From contig NZ_BCZS01000011.1 in assembly GCF_001598855.1 (NCBI RefSeq), positions 62,001 through 126,000 of the forward strand: a stretch of DNA of 64,000 nucleotides, in the 5' to 3' direction. The notes beneath the pieces are model-generated. The model saw nothing but the letters and a program-made list of their open reading frames with translations. It did no database searches and was not told the origin of the DNA. Source of the stretch: Pluralibacter gergoviae ATCC 33028 = NBRC 105706 (lineage in GTDB: Bacteria; Pseudomonadota; Gammaproteobacteria; Enterobacterales; Enterobacteriaceae). A program made the position numbers and the translations under genes. Below are positions 38,810 to 49,935 of the stretch, piece by piece; position 1 is the stretch's first letter, and the number at the start of each line of letters is the position of its first letter.

Positions 38810-41392
38810 TTAGCCTACGACCAGATTGAGCAGTTTGCCCGGAACGTAAATGACTTTACGCACGGTCACGCCATCCAGATATTTCGCAACCAGATGCTCC
38901 TGGCCTGCGCGTTCACGTACCTGATCTTCTGTTGCATCCACCGGTACGGTGATTTTACCACGTACTTTACCGTTAACCTGCACGACCACGAGAGTGCTGT
39001 TTTCCACCATCGCTTTATCGTCGGCAACCGGCCACGGCGCGCAGTCGATATCGCCTTCGCCGCCCAGCTCCTGCCACAGGGTGAAGCTGGCGTGCGGGGT
39101 GAACGGATTGAGCATGCGAACCACTGCCAGCAGCGCTTCCTGCATCAGGGCGCGATCCTGCTCGCCCTCAAGCGGGGCTTTCGCCAGCTTGTTCATCAGC
39201 TCCATGATTGCCGCAATTGCGGTGTTGAAAGTCTGACGACGACCGATATCATCGCTGACTTTGGCAATCGTTTTGTGAACGTCGCGGCGTAGGGCCTGTT
39301 GATCTTCGCTGAGGGCATCAACGTCGAGGGCGGCAACCGGGCCTTTGGCAACGTGCTCGTAAACCAGTTTCCAGACGCGCTTAAGGAAGCGGTTAGCGCC
39401 TTCCACGCCCGATTCCTGCCACTCCAGCGTCATATCGGCCGGGGAGGCGAACATCATAAACAGGCGCACGGTATCGGCGCCGTAGCGCTCCACCATCTCC
39501 TGCGGGTCGATGCCGTTATTCTTCGACTTCGACATTTTGCTCATGCCAGTGTAGACCAGCTCATGGCCCGCGGCGTCCTTCGCCTTCACGATGCGGCCCT
39601 TGTCGTCGCGCTCAACGATGGCCTCTTTCGGGGAGACCCAGTTGCGCTCGCCGTTCTGACCGACGTAGTAGAAGGCGTCTGCCAGCACCATGCCCTGGCA
39701 CAGCAGCTGTTTTGCCGGCTCGTCGGAGTTGACCATGCCCGCGTCGCGCATCAGCTTGTGGAAGAAGCGGAAATAGAGCAGGTGCATAATGGCGTGTTCA
39801 ATGCCGCCGATATAGATATCGACCGGCAGCCAGTAGTTGGCCGCTTTTTCGTCCAGCATGCCTTTATCGTACTGCGGGCAAGTGTAGCGCGCGTAGTACC
39901 AGGAGGACTCCATAAAGGTGTCGAAAGTATCGGTTTCGCGCAGCGCCGGCTGGCCGTTAACGGTGGTTTTCGCCCACTCGGGATCGGCTTTAATCGGGCT
40001 GGTGATGCCGTCCATTACCACGTCTTCCGGCAGGATAACCGGCAGCTGGTCGGCAGGCGTCGGCATGACGGTGCCGTCTTCGAGGGTGACCATCGGAATT
40101 GGTGCCCCCCAGTAGCGCTGGCGGGACACGCCCCAGTCGCGCAGGCGGTAGTTGACCTTACGCTCGCCCACGCCCATTTCAGCCAGACGATCGGCAATGG
40201 CGTTGAAGCCTGCGTCGAAGCTCAGGCCGCTGAACTCGCCGGAGTTAAACAGGGTGCCTTTTTCAGTCAACGCCTGTTCAGAGAGGTCCGGCTCGCTGCC
40301 GTCGGCATTGAGAATAACCGGCTTGATGGTCAGACCGTATTTGCGGGCGAACTCGTAGTCGCGCTGGTCGTGACCCGGAACGGCCATCACGGCGCCGGTG
40401 CCGTACTCCATCAGCACGAAGTTAGCTGCCCACACCGGGATTTCTTCGCCGGTGAGTGGGTGAACGGCCTTAAAGCCGGTGTCGATGCCTTTCTTCTCCA
40501 TCGTTGCCATGTCGGCTTCGGCAACTTTGGTGTTGCGGCACTCGTCAATAAATGCTGCCAGTTCAGGATTATTCGCCGCAGCCTGCTGGGCCAGCGGGTG
40601 GCCCGCTGCGACCGCCAGGTAGGTGGCGCCCATAAAGGTGTCCGGGCGGGTGGTGTAGACCGTCAGCGTATCGGCGTATTTTTTGACGTCGAAAGTGATT
40701 TCCACGCCTTCAGAGCGGCCGATCCAGTTGCGCTGCATGGTCTTAACCGTGTCCGGCCAGTGGTCGAGCGTGTCAAGATCGTTGAGCAGTTCGTCGGCAT
40801 AGGCGGTGATTTTAATAAACCACTGCGGGATCTCTTTGCGCTCAACCTTGGTATCGCAGCGCCAGCAGCAGCCGTCGATCACCTGCTCGTTGGCCAGTAC
40901 GGTCTGGTCGTTCGGGCACCAGTTAACGGCAGAGGTCTTTTTATACACCAGGCCTTTTTTATACAGCTCGGTGAAGAACTGCTGCTCCCAGCGGTAGTAT
41001 TCTGGGGTACAGGTCGCCAGCTCGCGGCTCCAGTCATAGCCGAAGCCCAGCATTTTGAGCTGGTTTTTCATGTAGGCGATGTTGTCGTAGGTCCACGGCG
41101 CAGGCGCGGTGTTGTTTTTTACCGCAGCACCCTCTGCCGGCAGGCCGAACGCATCCCAGCCGATCGGCTGCAGGACATTCTTGCCCAGCATGCGCTGGTA
41201 GCGCGCGATCACGTCACCGATGGTGTAGTTACGCACGTGGCCCATGTGTAGGCGGCCAGAAGGATAGGGTAGCATCGACAGGCAGTAATATTTTTCTTTG
41301 CTGTTGTCTTCGGTCACTTCAAATGTGCGCTTTTCGTCCCAGTGTTGCTGGACTTTCGATTCTATCTCTTCCGGGCGGTATTGCTCTTGCAT
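38810..41392 (-). CDS. leuS: Leucyl-tRNA synthetase
   Basis: This class I aminoacyl-tRNA synthetase charges tRNA-Leu and edits mischarged residues. The start is ATG 41392 ([12 protein letters not shown]), giving 860 residues, the E. coli length; the open frame runs 30 codons further upstream without homology. The ATP-binding motifs are HMGH (residues 49-52) and KMSKSKNN at about residue 620. The CP1 editing domain with a T-rich segment ([15 protein letters not shown]) lies between. It heads the leuS-lptE-holA-nadD unit. Confidence 0.98.
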   Translation of the reverse strand: MQEQYRPEEIESKVQQHWDEKRTFEVTEDNSKEKYYCLSMLPYPSGRLHMGHVRNYTIGDVIARYQRMLGKNVLQPIGWDAFGLPAEGAAVKNNTAPAPWTYDNIAYMKNQLKMLGFGYDWSRELATCTPEYYRWEQQFFTELYKKGLVYKKTSAVNWCPNDQTVLANEQVIDGCCWRCDTKVERKEIPQWFIKITAYADELLNDLDTLDHWPDTVKTMQRNWIGRSEGVEITFDVKKYADTLTVYTTRPDTFMGATYLAVAAGHPLAQQAAANNPELAAFIDECRNTKVAEADMATMEKKGIDTGFKAVHPLTGEEIPVWAANFVLMEYGTGAVMAVPGHDQRDYEFARKYGLTIKPVILNADGSEPDLSEQALTEKGTLFNSGEFSGLSFDAGFNAIADRLAEMGVGERKVNYRLRDWGVSRQRYWGAPIPMVTLEDGTVMPTPADQLPVILPEDVVMDGITSPIKADPEWAKTTVNGQPALRETDTFDTFMESSWYYARYTCPQYDKGMLDEKAANYWLPVDIYIGGIEHAIMHLLYFRFFHKLMRDAGMVNSDEPAKQLLCQGMVLADAFYYVGQNGERNWVSPKEAIVERDDKGRIVKAKDAAGHELVYTGMSKMSKSKNNGIDPQEMVERYGADTVRLFMMFASPADMTLEWQESGVEGANRFLKRVWKLVYEHVAKGPVAALDVDALSEDQQALRRDVHKTIAKVSDDIGRRQTFNTAIAAIMELMNKLAKAPLEGEQDRALMQEALLAVVRMLNPFTPHASFTLWQELGGEGDIDCAPWPVADDKAMVENSTLVVVQVNGKVRGKITVPVDATEDQVRERAGQEHLVAKYLDGVTVRKVIYVPGKLLNLVVG

Positions 41393-41607
41393 GGCAGCCA
41401 GTGGTCCTGTTTTCAATACAGCTACATATGTAGCCAATGGATGTGATATTGCAGATCCGCATAGCATAGCCCAAACGTGCACGTCACAACAGCCTTTCGC
41501 GCACTGCGCGCGGGCGTTTATTTAACGACAGTGTGGACTCTCGGACAATTCCACGGGCGAATAAGGTCTATTATTAGAGGACGTTAACCGACCGGGAGAG
41601 GAAAACA

Positions 41608-42090
41608 ATGAACAAGGTTGCTCAATACTACCGCGAGCTGGTGGCGTCATTGTCGGAGAAGCTGCAGGGCGGCGATCGCGACATTGACGCGCTGGTGGAG
41701 CGGGCGAGGGAAGACGCTAAGCAGACCGGCGAGTTGACGGACGCGGAGCGGGACCAGCTGTTTCGCGCGGTGCGCCGCGATCTGGAGGAGTTTGCCCTCA
41801 GCTATCAGGAGAGCCAGGATGAGCTGCAGGACAGCGTCTTTATGCGGGTGATTAAGGAGAGTATCTGGCAGCAGCTGGCGGACATTACTGATAAGACCCA
41901 GCTCGAGTGGCGCGAGGTGTTTCAGGACTTAAACCACCACGGCGTTTACCACAGCGGTGAGGTGGTCGGCCTGGGTAATCTGGTGTGCGAGAAGTGCCAC
42001 TTTCACCTGGCGATGTACTCCCCGGAAGTGCTGCCGCTGTGCCCGAAGTGCGGCCACGATCAGTTTCAGAGGAGGGCGTTTGAGCCTTAA
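41608..42090 (+). CDS. ybeL: Zinc-ribbon-containing protein YbeL
   Basis: The 160-residue cytosolic protein has an acidic, coiled-coil-prone N-terminal two-thirds (starting MNKVAQYYRELVASLSEKL) and a C-terminal zinc ribbon with two CxxC knuckles, CEKCHFHLAMYS and LCPKCGHDQF. It matches E. coli YbeL (DUF1451 family). The function is unknown. It is divergent from leuS, with a GGGAGAGG ribosome-binding site. Confidence 0.93.
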   Translation: MNKVAQYYRELVASLSEKLQGGDRDIDALVERAREDAKQTGELTDAERDQLFRAVRRDLEEFALSYQESQDELQDSVFMRVIKESIWQQLADITDKTQLEWREVFQDLNHHGVYHSGEVVGLGNLVCEKCHFHLAMYSPEVLPLCPKCGHDQFQRRAFEP

Positions 42091-42099
42091 GTAAAAGCG

Positions 42100-42150
42100 C
42101 CTCTCCGTAGGAGAGGCTGGTGTTTGCGCCCTCTCCCCGTCGGAGAGGGC
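42100..42150. repeat. Intergenic palindromic repeats between ybeL and gltL
   Basis: Two hairpins lie in tandem: CCTCTCC-GTA-GGAGAGG (42100-42116) and GCCCTCTCC-CCGT-CGGAGAGGGC (42128-42150), followed by CGGGGGAGGGCATCAGG. The second resembles a dispersed enterobacterial intergenic repeat often seen at gene ends. It may stabilise or terminate the convergent ybeL and gltL transcripts. Confidence 0.6.
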
Positions 42151-42192
42151 CGGGGGAGGGCATCAGGCGACTCGGCCTTGCCCCGCAATCCG

Positions 42193-42918
42193 TCAGTGCA
42201 AAATCTTCGCCAGAAAGTCCTTCGCCCGGTCCGACTGCGGATTATTAAAGAAGTCGTCCTTATTGGAATCCTCGACGATCTTGCCCTCATCCATAAAGAT
42301 CACCCGGTTCGCCACCTTGCGGGCGAAACCCATTTCGTGGGTCACTACCATCATGGTCATGCCGGAGTTGGCCAGTTCAACCATCACGTCGAGCACTTCG
42401 TTGATCATTTCCGGATCCAGCGCCGAGGTGGGTTCGTCGAACAGCATCGCTACCGGATCCATGCACAGGGCGCGGGCAATGGCTACGCGCTGCTGCTGGC
42501 CGCCGGAGAGCTGGGCCGGGAACTTATTGGCGTGGGCGGAGAGCCCGACGCGCTCCAGCAGCTTTAGCCCTTTCTCGCGGGCGGCAGCCTTATCGCGCTT
42601 GAGCACTTTTACCTGCGCCAGGGTCAGGTTTTCCACGATGGAGAGATGCGGGAACAGCTCAAAGTGCTGGAACACCATCCCGACGTGAGAGCGCAGCTTC
42701 GCCAGATTGGTTTTTTTATCGTTGACCTTTGTGCCGTTGACGGTGATCTCGCCCTTTTGCACCGGCTCCAGGCCGTTAACGGTCTTAATCAGGGTCGATT
42801 TTCCGGAGCCGGAAGGGCCGCAGACCACCACCACTTCGCCTTTTTTCACTTCGGTGGAACAGTCGGTCAGCACCTGAAAGTGGCCATACCATTTAGAAAT
42901 ATTTTTCAGGGAAATCAT
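42193..42918 (-). CDS. gltL: Glutamate/aspartate ABC transporter ATPase GltL
   Basis: GltL energises uptake of L-glutamate and L-aspartate through GltJK. The 241-residue polar-amino-acid-type ATPase shows Walker [10 protein letters not shown] at 34-42, the signature LSGGQQQR, Walker [10 protein letters not shown] and the switch histidine in VVTHEMGF. Its ATG overlaps the gltK stop by one base, and gltI-J-K-L read right to left as in E. coli. Confidence 0.97.
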   Translation of the reverse strand: MISLKNISKWYGHFQVLTDCSTEVKKGEVVVVCGPSGSGKSTLIKTVNGLEPVQKGEITVNGTKVNDKKTNLAKLRSHVGMVFQHFELFPHLSIVENLTLAQVKVLKRDKAAAREKGLKLLERVGLSAHANKFPAQLSGGQQQRVAIARALCMDPVAMLFDEPTSALDPEMINEVLDVMVELANSGMTMMVVTHEMGFARKVANRVIFMDEGKIVEDSNKDDFFNNPQSDRAKDFLAKILH

Positions 42919-43592
42919 TATACGGTCCTTCTCTTCAAGTAGCTGACCAGCAGGGATGCACTAAGGCTGATAACAAAATAGACGGCGCCGGCAAACAGGA
43001 TCATTTCAACCTGGGTGCCGTCGCGCTCGCCGATGGTGGAAGCGGTGCGGAAGAAGTCCGCCAGGCTCAGGACGTACACCAGGGAGGTATCCTGGAACAG
43101 CACGATGCCCTGCGTGAGCAGCAGCGGCACCATGGCGCGGAAGGCCTGCGGCAGAATGATCAGCCGCATCGACTGGCCGTGGGTCATGCCCAGCGCTAGG
43201 GCGGCGTTACTCTGCCCGCGTGAGACGCTCTGGATCCCGGCGCGGATAATCTCCGAGTAGTAGGCCGCCTCAAACATCGAGAAGGCCACCATCGCCGACA
43301 CCAGCCGGATATCGGCTTTCGGCGACAGGCCCAGCACGTTCTGCAGAAAGCCCGGTACGATCAGATAGAACCACAGCAGCACCATCACCAGCGGAATGGA
43401 GCGAAAGACGTTGACGTAGGCGGTGGCGAACCACGCCAGCGGTTTCAGCGGCGACAGGCGCATCACCGCCAGCAGGGTGCCCCAGACGATGCCGACGACG
43501 ATCGCGGTGACGGTGATCTTCAGGGTGATCAGCAGCCCGTCCAGCAGGTAGGGCATTGAAGGAACGATGGAGCTCCAGTCAAAATCGTGCAT
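42918..43592 (-). CDS. gltK: Glutamate/aspartate ABC transporter permease GltK
   Basis: One of two inner-membrane permease subunits of the Glt transporter. The 224-residue protein has about five membrane helices of the HisMQ type and the EAA loop that contacts GltL ([22 protein letters not shown]). It overlaps gltJ and gltL by one base each, indicating translational coupling for equal subunit amounts. Confidence 0.96.
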   Translation of the reverse strand: MHDFDWSSIVPSMPYLLDGLLITLKITVTAIVVGIVWGTLLAVMRLSPLKPLAWFATAYVNVFRSIPLVMVLLWFYLIVPGFLQNVLGLSPKADIRLVSAMVAFSMFEAAYYSEIIRAGIQSVSRGQSNAALALGMTHGQSMRLIILPQAFRAMVPLLLTQGIVLFQDTSLVYVLSLADFFRTASTIGERDGTQVEMILFAGAVYFVISLSASLLVSYLKRRTV

Positions 43593-44332
43593 TATTTGCC
43601 TCCCATATTGCCCGGCAGGCGAATTTTGCGTTCAACCAGGTTCATCGCCAGCATAATGATGGCGTTAATCAGCACGTAGGCCAGGGTGATAGCGGTAAAG
43701 GACTCCCACGCGTGGGCCGAGTAGTCCAGCAGCTTGCCCGCCTGGGCGGCCATGTCCACCAGCCCGATGGTGGAGGCGATGGCCGAGTTCTTCACCAGGT
43801 TCATCATCTCTGAGGTCATCGGCGGGACGATCACGCGGTAGGCGTTGGGCAGCAGCACGTAGCGGTAGGTCTGCGGCAGAGTCAGCCCCATCGCCAGCCC
43901 GGCGTTCTTCTGGCCGCGCGGCAGCGACTGGATCGCGGCGCGTACCTGCTCGCAGACGCGGGCGGCGGTAAACAGACCGAGGCAGAGCATCGAGGAGACG
44001 AAGAACTGAATGTTCGGATCCAGCTCCGCCTTGAACCACATGCCGATATTTTCCGGCAGCAGTTCGGGGACCACCAGATACCAGGTAAAGAACTGCACGA
44101 TCAGCGGTACGTTGCGGAACAGCTCCACGTAGAGGGTGCCGATACCGGAAAGAAAGCGGTTCGGGACGGTACGCAGGATGCCAAACAGCGAGCCGACGAG
44201 GAAGGCGATGATCCAGGCCGTGACCGACAGGGCGACGGTGACCTGGAATCCGCTCCACAGCCAGCCGAGATAGGTGGTGTTGCCGAACGGGGCCTCCTGC
44301 AGGAAGATGCCCCAATTCCAGTCGATTGACAT
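43592..44332 (-). CDS. gltJ: Glutamate/aspartate ABC transporter permease GltJ
   Basis: The second permease subunit, 246 residues, with about five membrane helices of the HisMQ type and the EAA loop ([22 protein letters not shown]). It follows gltI after 155 bases that carry the SroC small-RNA region and a terminator-like hairpin, so gltJKL mRNA is expected below gltI mRNA. It overlaps gltK by one base. Confidence 0.96.
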   Translation of the reverse strand: MSIDWNWGIFLQEAPFGNTTYLGWLWSGFQVTVALSVTAWIIAFLVGSLFGILRTVPNRFLSGIGTLYVELFRNVPLIVQFFTWYLVVPELLPENIGMWFKAELDPNIQFFVSSMLCLGLFTAARVCEQVRAAIQSLPRGQKNAGLAMGLTLPQTYRYVLLPNAYRVIVPPMTSEMMNLVKNSAIASTIGLVDMAAQAGKLLDYSAHAWESFTAITLAYVLINAIIMLAMNLVERKIRLPGNMGGK

Positions 44333-44344
44333 AAATAAACTCCG

Positions 44345-44370
44345 AAAAAAAGGGTAGCAGCGCTACCCTC
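44345..44370 (-). terminator. Terminator between gltI and gltJ (SroC 3' end)
   Basis: On the minus strand GGGTAGC-GCT-GCTACCC is followed by seven T residues. It gives the intrinsic-terminator 3' end needed by SroC and also attenuates transcription into gltJKL. Confidence 0.85.
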
Positions 44371-44500
44371 GAAGACTGCTAAGGAAAACTTATTTTCGCG
44401 GCCGGTGGGGAACGGCCACCCGCCGTATAGTCTGTCCGTTTTTCCCCGCAGTCGGGAGGGCAGGAGTCCCGCCCATCGTTGTTTTAATTAGTTAAGCGCT
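44345..44500 (-). ncRNA. sroC: SroC small RNA region (gltI mRNA fragment)
   Basis: In E. coli and Salmonella, SroC is cut from the gltI-gltJ intergenic part of the gltIJKL transcript and acts as a sponge that destabilises GcvB. The same intergenic position, a similar length (about 150 bases) and a strong intrinsic terminator at the distal end are present. The 5' end, near the gltI stop, is set by analogy. GcvB is not encoded in this window. Boundaries are approximate. Confidence 0.6.
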
Positions 44501-45393
44501 TTATCGTTTGGCTCTTTGAACAGGGCTTTCATGTCGTCAGACAGCTCGAAGTTCATGTTCAGGTTCTTCGGCGGGATCGGATTCTTGAACCACTTGTCGA
44601 ACCACTTCGCCGCTTCGCCGGAGGTCTGCGCCTTGGCAATGGTGTCGTCTATCAGCTTTTTGAACTGCGGGTCGTCTTTACGCAGCATGCAGCCGTAGGC
44701 CTCTTTTGACTGCGGCGTGCCGACGATTTCCCAGTTGCCCGGTTTCTTCGCTTTGGCGCGCTCGCCCGCCAGCAGGGCATCATCCATCATAAACGCCACC
44801 GCGCGGCCGCTCTCCAGGGTGCGGAAAGAGTCGCCGTGGTCTTTAGCGCTGATGATGCGCATATCCATTTTCTTCTCATCGTTGAGCTTGTGCAGCAGAA
44901 CTTCAGAGGTGGTGCCGGAGGTCACGACCACCGCTTTGCCTTTCAGATCGGCGAAGTCCTTAATCGGGCCGCCTTTCTTCACCAGCAGGCGGGTGCCGAC
45001 GACGAAGATAGTGTCAGAGAAGGCGGCCTGCTTCTGGCGCTCGAGGTTGTTGGTGGTGGATCCGCACTCGAAATCAAAGGTGCCGTTCTGCAGCAGCGGA
45101 ATGCGGTTCTGGGAGGTAATGGGGATCAGCTTCACCTGCAGATCGGGTTTGTTGAGCTGCTTTTTCACGGCCTCAACGATGGCGTTGGAGTAGTCCTGAG
45201 AGTAGCCGACAACCTTCTGCTGATTATCATAGTAGGAGAACGGGACCGAGGATTCGCGGTGCCCGACCACGATCACGCCGTTTTTGGCGATTTTATCGAG
45301 GGTGCTGCCGGCAGCCGGCGCGTCTTCTGCGTGTACTGCGGCGGCGGACATTCCCATCACCAGCATTGCCGTGGCCAGTTTACGTAATTGCAT
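44488..45393 (-). CDS. gltI: Glutamate/aspartate-binding periplasmic protein GltI
   Basis: GltI is the periplasmic binding protein that gives L-glutamate and L-aspartate to GltJKL. The start is ATG 45393 (MQLRKLATAM), giving 301 residues; an ATG two codons upstream is in frame. The signal peptide ends at VHA-ED near residue 22. The mature sequence (DKIAKNGVIVVGHRESSVPFSYYDN and the closing FKEPNDKALN) is nearly that of E. coli. It is the first gene of gltIJKL and, in E. coli, a GcvB target. Confidence 0.96.
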   Translation of the reverse strand: MQLRKLATAMLVMGMSAAAVHAEDAPAAGSTLDKIAKNGVIVVGHRESSVPFSYYDNQQKVVGYSQDYSNAIVEAVKKQLNKPDLQVKLIPITSQNRIPLLQNGTFDFECGSTTNNLERQKQAAFSDTIFVVGTRLLVKKGGPIKDFADLKGKAVVVTSGTTSEVLLHKLNDEKKMDMRIISAKDHGDSFRTLESGRAVAFMMDDALLAGERAKAKKPGNWEIVGTPQSKEAYGCMLRKDDPQFKKLIDDTIAKAQTSGEAAKWFDKWFKNPIPPKNLNMNFELSDDMKALFKEPNDKALN

Positions 45394-45733
45394 TTCCAAC
45401 TCCTCATGAATGGCGCCAGAGACGCCCTGATACCTGTTGTGTTGTTATTGCCTGCAACTTAAGCGTGCAGTGTTAAGCCTTTTTGTTAACATTTAGTCTG
45501 GCTTAATGTAAAGATTTTGCTGCGTTATTGTTTATTTTTGCGAAGCGCACCGCACCGTTTCAAGGCAAAAAAACCTGCTTGCACTGTTATGGTGCCAGGT
45601 CTGCGCCATGCTGGTGCGGGTTGGCCGCGTTCAGGCAAAAATCCGCAGTTCTCAGATTTAATAAAGCAATTGATGTGCCAGAAATGGCAAAAGGCAGGGG
45701 GATCCTCGGGCGGCGCTGCCGCCGCCCGGGGTT
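45394..45733. other. Intergenic region between gltI and lnt
   Basis: This stretch of 340 bases holds no convincing gene. The left part should carry the gltI promoter and leader; the T-rich segment at 45480-45540 has no clear consensus promoter to my eye. Near the right end a GC-rich palindrome (GGGCGGCG-CTGC-CGCCGCCC, 45708-45727) sits just after the lnt stop and may be a weak end-of-transcript stem without T-run. E. coli K-12 carries an IS5 copy in this interval; none is seen here. Confidence 0.5.
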
Positions 45734-47272
45734 TTAGCGACGGCGCTGGCGCAGGCTCATCAGCACGGCGGTAAAGCCGAACAGCGCGGTGAGGATCCAC
45801 AGCGTCCAGTTGCCGGTGCGGGCATAAGGCGTCAGGCCGCGGGTTGGCGTCACTTTGGCGGTCAGCACGTCGCGGGTAAACTGCGGCAGCATCGCCTGCA
45901 CCTCGCCGCGCGGGTCGATTACCGCCGTAATGCCGTTATTGGTGCTGCGCAGCAGCGGGCGCGCCAGCTCCAGGGCGCGCATGCGCGCCATCTGGAAGTG
46001 CTGCCACGGGCCGATGGACTTGCCGAACCAGGCATCGTTGGAGATAGTCAGCAGATAGTCGGTGTCCGGGCGGAAGTTGTCCCGCACCTGCTCGCCGAGG
46101 ATGATCTCGTAGCAGATGGCGGCGGTCAGCTTGAGATTATGCGCTGAGAGCTGCGGCTGCACGTATGGTCCGCGGCTAAACGACGACATCGGCAGATCGA
46201 AGAAGGGCGCCAGCGGGCGCAGGATCGACTCCAGCGGCACGAACTCGCCGAACGGCACCAGGTGGTTCTTGTTGTAGCGGTCAGTCGAGCTGTAGCTGTA
46301 GGGATTATCTTTGCCGAGGGTGATTATCGTATTGTAGGTATCATAACGATTCTGCGCGTTGAGGCGGGCATCGACGATACCGGTAATCAGCGAGCTATTG
46401 CTGGCCCGCAGCATCTCGTCAACGCGGCTCAGCAGGCGCTGCTGGTTGATCTCCAGATCGGGGATCGCCGACTCCGGCCAGATAATCAGCTGCGATTTGC
46501 CCATTACCCGCTCGGTGGCGTCGAGGTAAATCTGCAGGGTATTGATAAGCTCTTTTTCATCCCATTTCATCGACTGCGGAATATCGCCCTGCACCAGCGA
46601 TACCGTGGTCGTACGCTCGGGCAGCGGCTGATACCACTGGATATAGCGCAGCGGGAAGGGCAGGGCGAACAGCACGACGGCGACCGCCAGCGGCTTCCAG
46701 CCGCGCTTTACCAGCGCCAGCGTCAGCAGGCCGCTGACCAGCATCAGCAGGAAATTGATGGTCTCCACGCCGGCAACCGGCGCCAGCCCCTTCAGCGGGC
46801 CGTCAATCTGGCTGTAGCCAAACTGCAGCCAAGGGAAGCCGGTCAGCACCCAGCCGCGCAGGAACTCGGTGATTTGCCACAGCGCGGGCGCGGCAATCGC
46901 CACCCGCAGCCAGTGGGTTTTCGGCCACAGGCGGGCGAGAATGCCGGCAAACAGCCCGGTGTAGAGCGACAGGTAGGCCGCCAGCAGCAGGACCAGAAAC
47001 ACGTTCACCGGCCCCGGCATGCCGCCAAACTGGGCGATGCTGACGTAAACCCAGTTGATGCCGGTACCGAACAGGCCCAGCCCCCAGAAGTAGCCTATCC
47101 AGGCGCTCTGCAGCGGGCGACGGTTGAGCGTCAGCCCCTGCAGGCCCATCAGCGAAATAATCGCCGCCGGCCAGATATCGTACGGCGAAAAGGCCAGCGT
47201 ACCGCAGGCGCCGAAAAGCAGCGCCAGCAGCAGGCGCACACGCTGGCGTTCAATCAGGGAGGCAAAGGCCAT
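45734..47272 (-). CDS. lnt: Apolipoprotein N-acyltransferase Lnt
   Basis: Lnt adds the third acyl chain to the N-terminal cysteine of lipoproteins, completing their maturation in the inner membrane. The start is ATG 47272 with an AGGAAG ribosome-binding site, giving 512 residues, the E. coli length. N-terminal membrane helices are followed by a periplasmic nitrilase-like domain. The triad is visible as Glu in IWPESAI, Lys in [10 protein letters not shown] and Cys in AICYEIIL. It is last in ybeZ-ybeY-corC-lnt. Confidence 0.97.
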   Translation of the reverse strand: MAFASLIERQRVRLLLALLFGACGTLAFSPYDIWPAAIISLMGLQGLTLNRRPLQSAWIGYFWGLGLFGTGINWVYVSIAQFGGMPGPVNVFLVLLLAAYLSLYTGLFAGILARLWPKTHWLRVAIAAPALWQITEFLRGWVLTGFPWLQFGYSQIDGPLKGLAPVAGVETINFLLMLVSGLLTLALVKRGWKPLAVAVVLFALPFPLRYIQWYQPLPERTTTVSLVQGDIPQSMKWDEKELINTLQIYLDATERVMGKSQLIIWPESAIPDLEINQQRLLSRVDEMLRASNSSLITGIVDARLNAQNRYDTYNTIITLGKDNPYSYSSTDRYNKNHLVPFGEFVPLESILRPLAPFFDLPMSSFSRGPYVQPQLSAHNLKLTAAICYEIILGEQVRDNFRPDTDYLLTISNDAWFGKSIGPWQHFQMARMRALELARPLLRSTNNGITAVIDPRGEVQAMLPQFTRDVLTAKVTPTRGLTPYARTGNWTLWILTALFGFTAVLMSLRQRRR

Positions 47273-47300
47273 CGACAACTTCCTGTTAAATAAGTCTGAA

Positions 47301-48179
47301 TTACTCTTCCAGCTCAGGCTGAGGCGCGTCGTCCGGAAGTTTTACGTGAACCTGAATAATACGTCGGCTGTCGGCCATCGCAACTTTGAACTGGTAACCA
47401 TCAATGTCGATCGCTTCACCGCGCGCGGGAAGGTGGCCAAAGGCCTGCATCACCAGCCCGCCGATAGTGTCCACCTCTTCATCGCTGAAGTGGGTGCCGA
47501 AGGTGTCGTTGAAGTCCTCGATGGGCGCGAGGGCGCGCACCGTCCAGGTATGGCGGCTGAGCTGGCGGAAGTCGATATCTTCCTCTTCGTCGTATTCGTC
47601 TTCGATCTCGCCGACGATAAGTTCGAGGATGTCTTCAATGGTGACAAGACCGGAAACGCCGCCAAATTCGTCAATCACAATCGCCATGTGGTAGCGCTGG
47701 GAGCGAAACTCCTTGAGCATGCGGTCTACGCGCTTGCTCTCCGGCACTACCACAGCAGGACGCAGTACTTTCTCTATGCTGAAGGCGTCGGCATCGCTGC
47801 GCATGAACGGCAGCAGATCTTTGGCCATCAGGATCCCTTCAATGTGATCCTTGTCTTCGCTGATCACTGGAAAACGCGAGTGGGCGCTCTCGATGATCAC
47901 ATCGAGGCACTCGTCGAGGGGCTGATTACGTTTGAGGGTGACCATCTGAGAGCGGGGGATCATGATATCGCGCACGCGCTGGTCGGCGATATCCATGACC
48001 CCTTCGAGCATGTCGCGCGTATCTTCGTCGATAAGCTCGTTCTGCCCGGAATCGCGGATCAGCTCCAGCAGTTCATCACGGTTTTTCGGTTCGCCGTGAA
48101 ACAGCTGGCTGATGAGCAGGGAGAAGAATCCCTTCTTATGAGTTACGTTGTCGCTACTGTGTGAATTGTCGTCGCTCAT
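47301..48179 (-). CDS. corC: CorC/YbeX, CBS-domain protein linked to magnesium/cobalt efflux
   Basis: The 292-residue cytosolic protein has two CBS domains (about residues 70-190; [19 protein letters not shown] starts the first) and a C-terminal CorC_HlyC transporter-associated domain. Salmonella corC mutants are affected in Co/Mg efflux with CorA; E. coli ybeX is also tied to ribosome metabolism. It lacks the membrane domain of larger CNNM-like homologues, so it is not a transporter alone. It lies between ybeY and lnt, as in E. coli. Confidence 0.95.
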   Translation of the reverse strand: MSDDNSHSSDNVTHKKGFFSLLISQLFHGEPKNRDELLELIRDSGQNELIDEDTRDMLEGVMDIADQRVRDIMIPRSQMVTLKRNQPLDECLDVIIESAHSRFPVISEDKDHIEGILMAKDLLPFMRSDADAFSIEKVLRPAVVVPESKRVDRMLKEFRSQRYHMAIVIDEFGGVSGLVTIEDILELIVGEIEDEYDEEEDIDFRQLSRHTWTVRALAPIEDFNDTFGTHFSDEEVDTIGGLVMQAFGHLPARGEAIDIDGYQFKVAMADSRRIIQVHVKLPDDAPQPELEE

Positions 48180-48267
48180 GGCGTCGTGTGGGGTCTCGTG
48201 TTAGTGAAATGTCGCCGCGGCGCGTAAACTCAGCAACCCGCGGCATAAATACCGGGCTGGTCACCGG

Positions 48268-48735
48268 TTACGCTTTCTCGGCAATGTACGGATCATCATA
48301 GCCCAGAGCAAGCATTATCTCCGTCTCCAGGCCTTCCATCTCTTCCGCTTCATCATCTTCAATATGGTCATAGCCCAGCAGGTGCAGGCTGCCGTGCACG
48401 ACCATGTGCGCCCAGTGGGCTTCCAGCGGTTTTCCCTGCTCTTTGGCTTCCCGCTCAACCACCTGGCGGCAGATAACCAGATCGCCAAGCAGCGGCATCT
48501 CCATGCCCTCCGGCACCTCGAACGGGAAGGAGAGCACGTTGGTGGACTTATCCATACCGCGATAGGTCAGGTTGAGCTCGTGGCTCTCCGCCTCATCCAC
48601 CAGGCGGACGGTCACTTCCGATTCCGCCTGAAAGGCCGGAACGGTGCCGTCCAGCCAGCGCTGGAATAAGGCTTCCTCCGGCAGGCCGCTGGTCTCTTCA
48701 CAGGCTACCTGTAAATCTAAAATCACGGCGCTCAT
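48268..48735 (-). CDS. ybeY: Endoribonuclease YbeY
   Basis: YbeY is a zinc-dependent single-strand endoribonuclease involved in 16S rRNA 3'-end maturation and 70S ribosome quality control. The 155-residue protein has the metal motif [11 protein letters not shown]. Its ATG overlaps the ybeZ stop (ATGA), so the two are translationally coupled; the two proteins interact in E. coli. Confidence 0.97.
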   Translation of the reverse strand: MSAVILDLQVACEETSGLPEEALFQRWLDGTVPAFQAESEVTVRLVDEAESHELNLTYRGMDKSTNVLSFPFEVPEGMEMPLLGDLVICRQVVEREAKEQGKPLEAHWAHMVVHGSLHLLGYDHIEDDEAEEMEGLETEIMLALGYDDPYIAEKA

Positions 48736-49787
48736 TTTGTGTCATGCTCCTGGGCGGCCAGCGCTTCGCGCTTGCGCTCGGCGGCGAGTTCGGCCTTGCG
48801 CTTCTGCTCCGCTTCTTCCCACGCCTCATAGGCGTTGACGATGCGGGCAACCACCGGATGGCGCACCACGTCTTCGCTGTGGAAGAAGTTGAAGCTGATT
48901 TCGTCGACGTTGGCCAGCACTTCAATGGCGTGACGCAGGCCGGACTTGGTGTTGCGCGGCAGGTCAATCTGGGTGACGTCGCCGGTGATCACCGCCTTTG
49001 AGTTAAAACCGATGCGGGTCAGGAACATCTTCATCTGCTCGATGGTGGTGTTCTGGCTCTCGTCGAGAATGATAAAGGCATCGTTCAGCGTGCGTCCGCG
49101 CATATAGGCCAGCGGGGCCACTTCAATGACGTTGCGCTCAATCAGCTTCTCGACTTTTTCAAAGCCGAGCATCTCGAACAGGGCGTCGTACAGCGGGCGC
49201 AGGTACGGGTCAACCTTCTGGCTCAGGTCACCGGGCAGAAAGCCGAGCTTTTCCCCGGCCTCAACCGCCGGACGGGTGAGCAGAATGCGGCGGATCTCCT
49301 GCTTCTCCAGGGCGTCTACCGCCGCGGCAACGGCCAGGTAGGTTTTCCCGGTCCCCGCCGGGCCGACGCCGAAGGTGATATCGTGGTCGAGAATATTGGC
49401 GATGTACTGGGCCTGGTTCGGCGTGCGCGGCTTGATCACCCCGCGCTTGGTCTTGATATTGATGGCTTTACCGTAGTCCGGCACGCTCTCGGCGCTCTGC
49501 TCCAGCACGCGGGCTTCTTTGATCGCGAGGTGGATCTGCTCCGGCTCGATGTCCTGGGTCTGGCCGCGCATCGGCGCGGTATCGACGTACAGGTCGCGCA
49601 GGATATCGGCGGCGGCGGTGACGCAGATCGGGCGTCCGGTCAGCTTAAAGTGGTTGTCGCGGCGGTTGATTTCGATACCGAGGCGGCGCTCAAGGTGCTT
49701 GACGTTGTCGTCAAACGGGCCGCAGAGGCTCAGCAGGCGCTCGTTGTCTGCGGGCTCAAGGGTAATTTCGCGGGTTTCTGTGTTCAA
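48732..49787 (-). CDS. ybeZ: PhoH-family ATPase YbeZ
   Basis: This PhoH-like NTPase works with YbeY in RNA metabolism. It has a Walker [12 protein letters not shown], a Walker [11 protein letters not shown] and a charged C-terminal tail (about 30 residues rich in Glu, Lys and Arg). I chose TTG 49787, read as Met, since [12 protein letters not shown] aligns with the start of E. coli YbeZ and gives 351 residues; AGAGGA stands just upstream. A start eight codons earlier (49811) is open but has no support from the homologue. First gene of ybeZ-ybeY-corC-lnt. Confidence 0.93.
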   Translation of the reverse strand: MNTETREITLEPADNERLLSLCGPFDDNVKHLERRLGIEINRRDNHFKLTGRPICVTAAADILRDLYVDTAPMRGQTQDIEPEQIHLAIKEARVLEQSAESVPDYGKAINIKTKRGVIKPRTPNQAQYIANILDHDITFGVGPAGTGKTYLAVAAAVDALEKQEIRRILLTRPAVEAGEKLGFLPGDLSQKVDPYLRPLYDALFEMLGFEKVEKLIERNVIEVAPLAYMRGRTLNDAFIILDESQNTTIEQMKMFLTRIGFNSKAVITGDVTQIDLPRNTKSGLRHAIEVLANVDEISFNFFHSEDVVRHPVVARIVNAYEAWEEAEQKRKAELAAERKREALAAQEHDTK

Positions 49788-49935
49788 ACTGTCCTCTTTC
49801 ACGTTGCGCACGGGCGACTGCGGGTGCTGATAAAGAAATTATTCACGCCAGGGAGTGAAGGCGCAAGCGCTGCTGTTGATGTGGGGATCGGTGCGGAAAA
49901 AGCAAGGGTCCGCCCGGCCGGGCGGACCGCAGGAA

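Noticed and set aside
45517-45774. Small frames in the gltI-lnt gap
   Set aside because: Low-complexity products, no ribosome-binding sites and overlap with the end of lnt.
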